Shown here: positions 63,899-64,000 of the stretch, in pieces
Layout of the letters: each line of letters opens with the position of its first letter
How positions within the stretch are numbered: the stretch's first letter is position 1
Assembly: GCF_032062135.1 (NCBI RefSeq)
Contig: NC_092858.1
Location: 165,496,094 to 165,560,093 of the forward strand
Direction of reading: 5' to 3'
Origin: Pyxicephalus adspersus
Taxonomy: Eukaryota > Chordata > Amphibia > Anura > Pyxicephalidae
DNA: 64,000 bases
Made by a program: the position numbers and the translations under genes
Notes under the pieces: model-generated
What the model saw: only the letters and a program-made list of their open reading frames with translations
The model's database searches: none
What the model was told of the DNA's origin: nothing

Positions 63899-64000
63899 NN
63901 NNNNNNNNNNNNNNNNNNNNNNNNNNNNNNNNNNNNNNNNNNNNNNNNNNNNNNNNNNNNNNNNNNNNNNNNNNNNNNNNNNNNNNNNNNNNNNNNNNNN
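63899..64000. other. Assembly gap (N)
   Basis: Run of N to the end of the window. Confidence 1.

Overview
The window is vertebrate nuclear DNA, most likely from a ranoid (neobatrachian) frog. Coding DNA is sparse and split by long introns. The non-coding part is full of frog-style repeats: tRNA-derived SINEs, 3' ends of an L2/Rex1-like LINE, several fold-back MITE families, hAT-type elements with 8-bp target duplications, and hammerhead-like repeat motifs. The species call is an inference from repeat style.

Three genes can be supported. (1) CLIC6 on the + strand: the last five coding exons lie at 6652-10684, with exon sizes 110, 126, 107, 182 and 165 bp, all in phase. Its first exon lies left of the window, so 1-6651 reads as intron 1. 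(2) A four-exon gene on the - strand, 29650-19033, that I do not recognise. It encodes a 145-residue precursor with a signal peptide, a predicted amphipathic helix, a Phe-Gly-Lys-Lys amidation/cleavage signal and a basic tail. A TATA-like box lies about 90 bp upstream of its ATG and a perfect CRE (TGACGTCA) about 420 bp upstream. It looks like a peptide-hormone or neuropeptide-type precursor and is the most interesting protein-coding find. (3) RUNX1 on the - strand: its last two coding exons lie at 45148-44987 and 43140-42647 (C-terminal transactivation/inhibitory region ending in VWRPY). The Runt-domain exons lie beyond the right edge, so 45149-63898 is one large intron.

CLIC6 and RUNX1 converging on each other is the arrangement of human chromosome 21q22. 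The peptide-like gene sits in the interval between them.

By region: 1-6651 CLIC6 intron with repeats; 6652-10684 CLIC6 exons; 10685-19032 CLIC6 3' UTR candidate and repeats, including a fold-back with hammerhead-like motifs; 19033-29744 peptide gene and its promoter; 29745-42646 intergenic DNA and probably the RUNX1 3' UTR, including a minisatellite split by a hAT element and a group of CTCF-like motifs; 42647-45148 RUNX1 exons; 45149-63898 RUNX1 intron with minisatellites, an ~800 bp hAT-type element and blocks of complex sequence that may be conserved regulatory DNA; 63899-64000 assembly gap (N).

All identifications come from reading the sequence; no database search was run.
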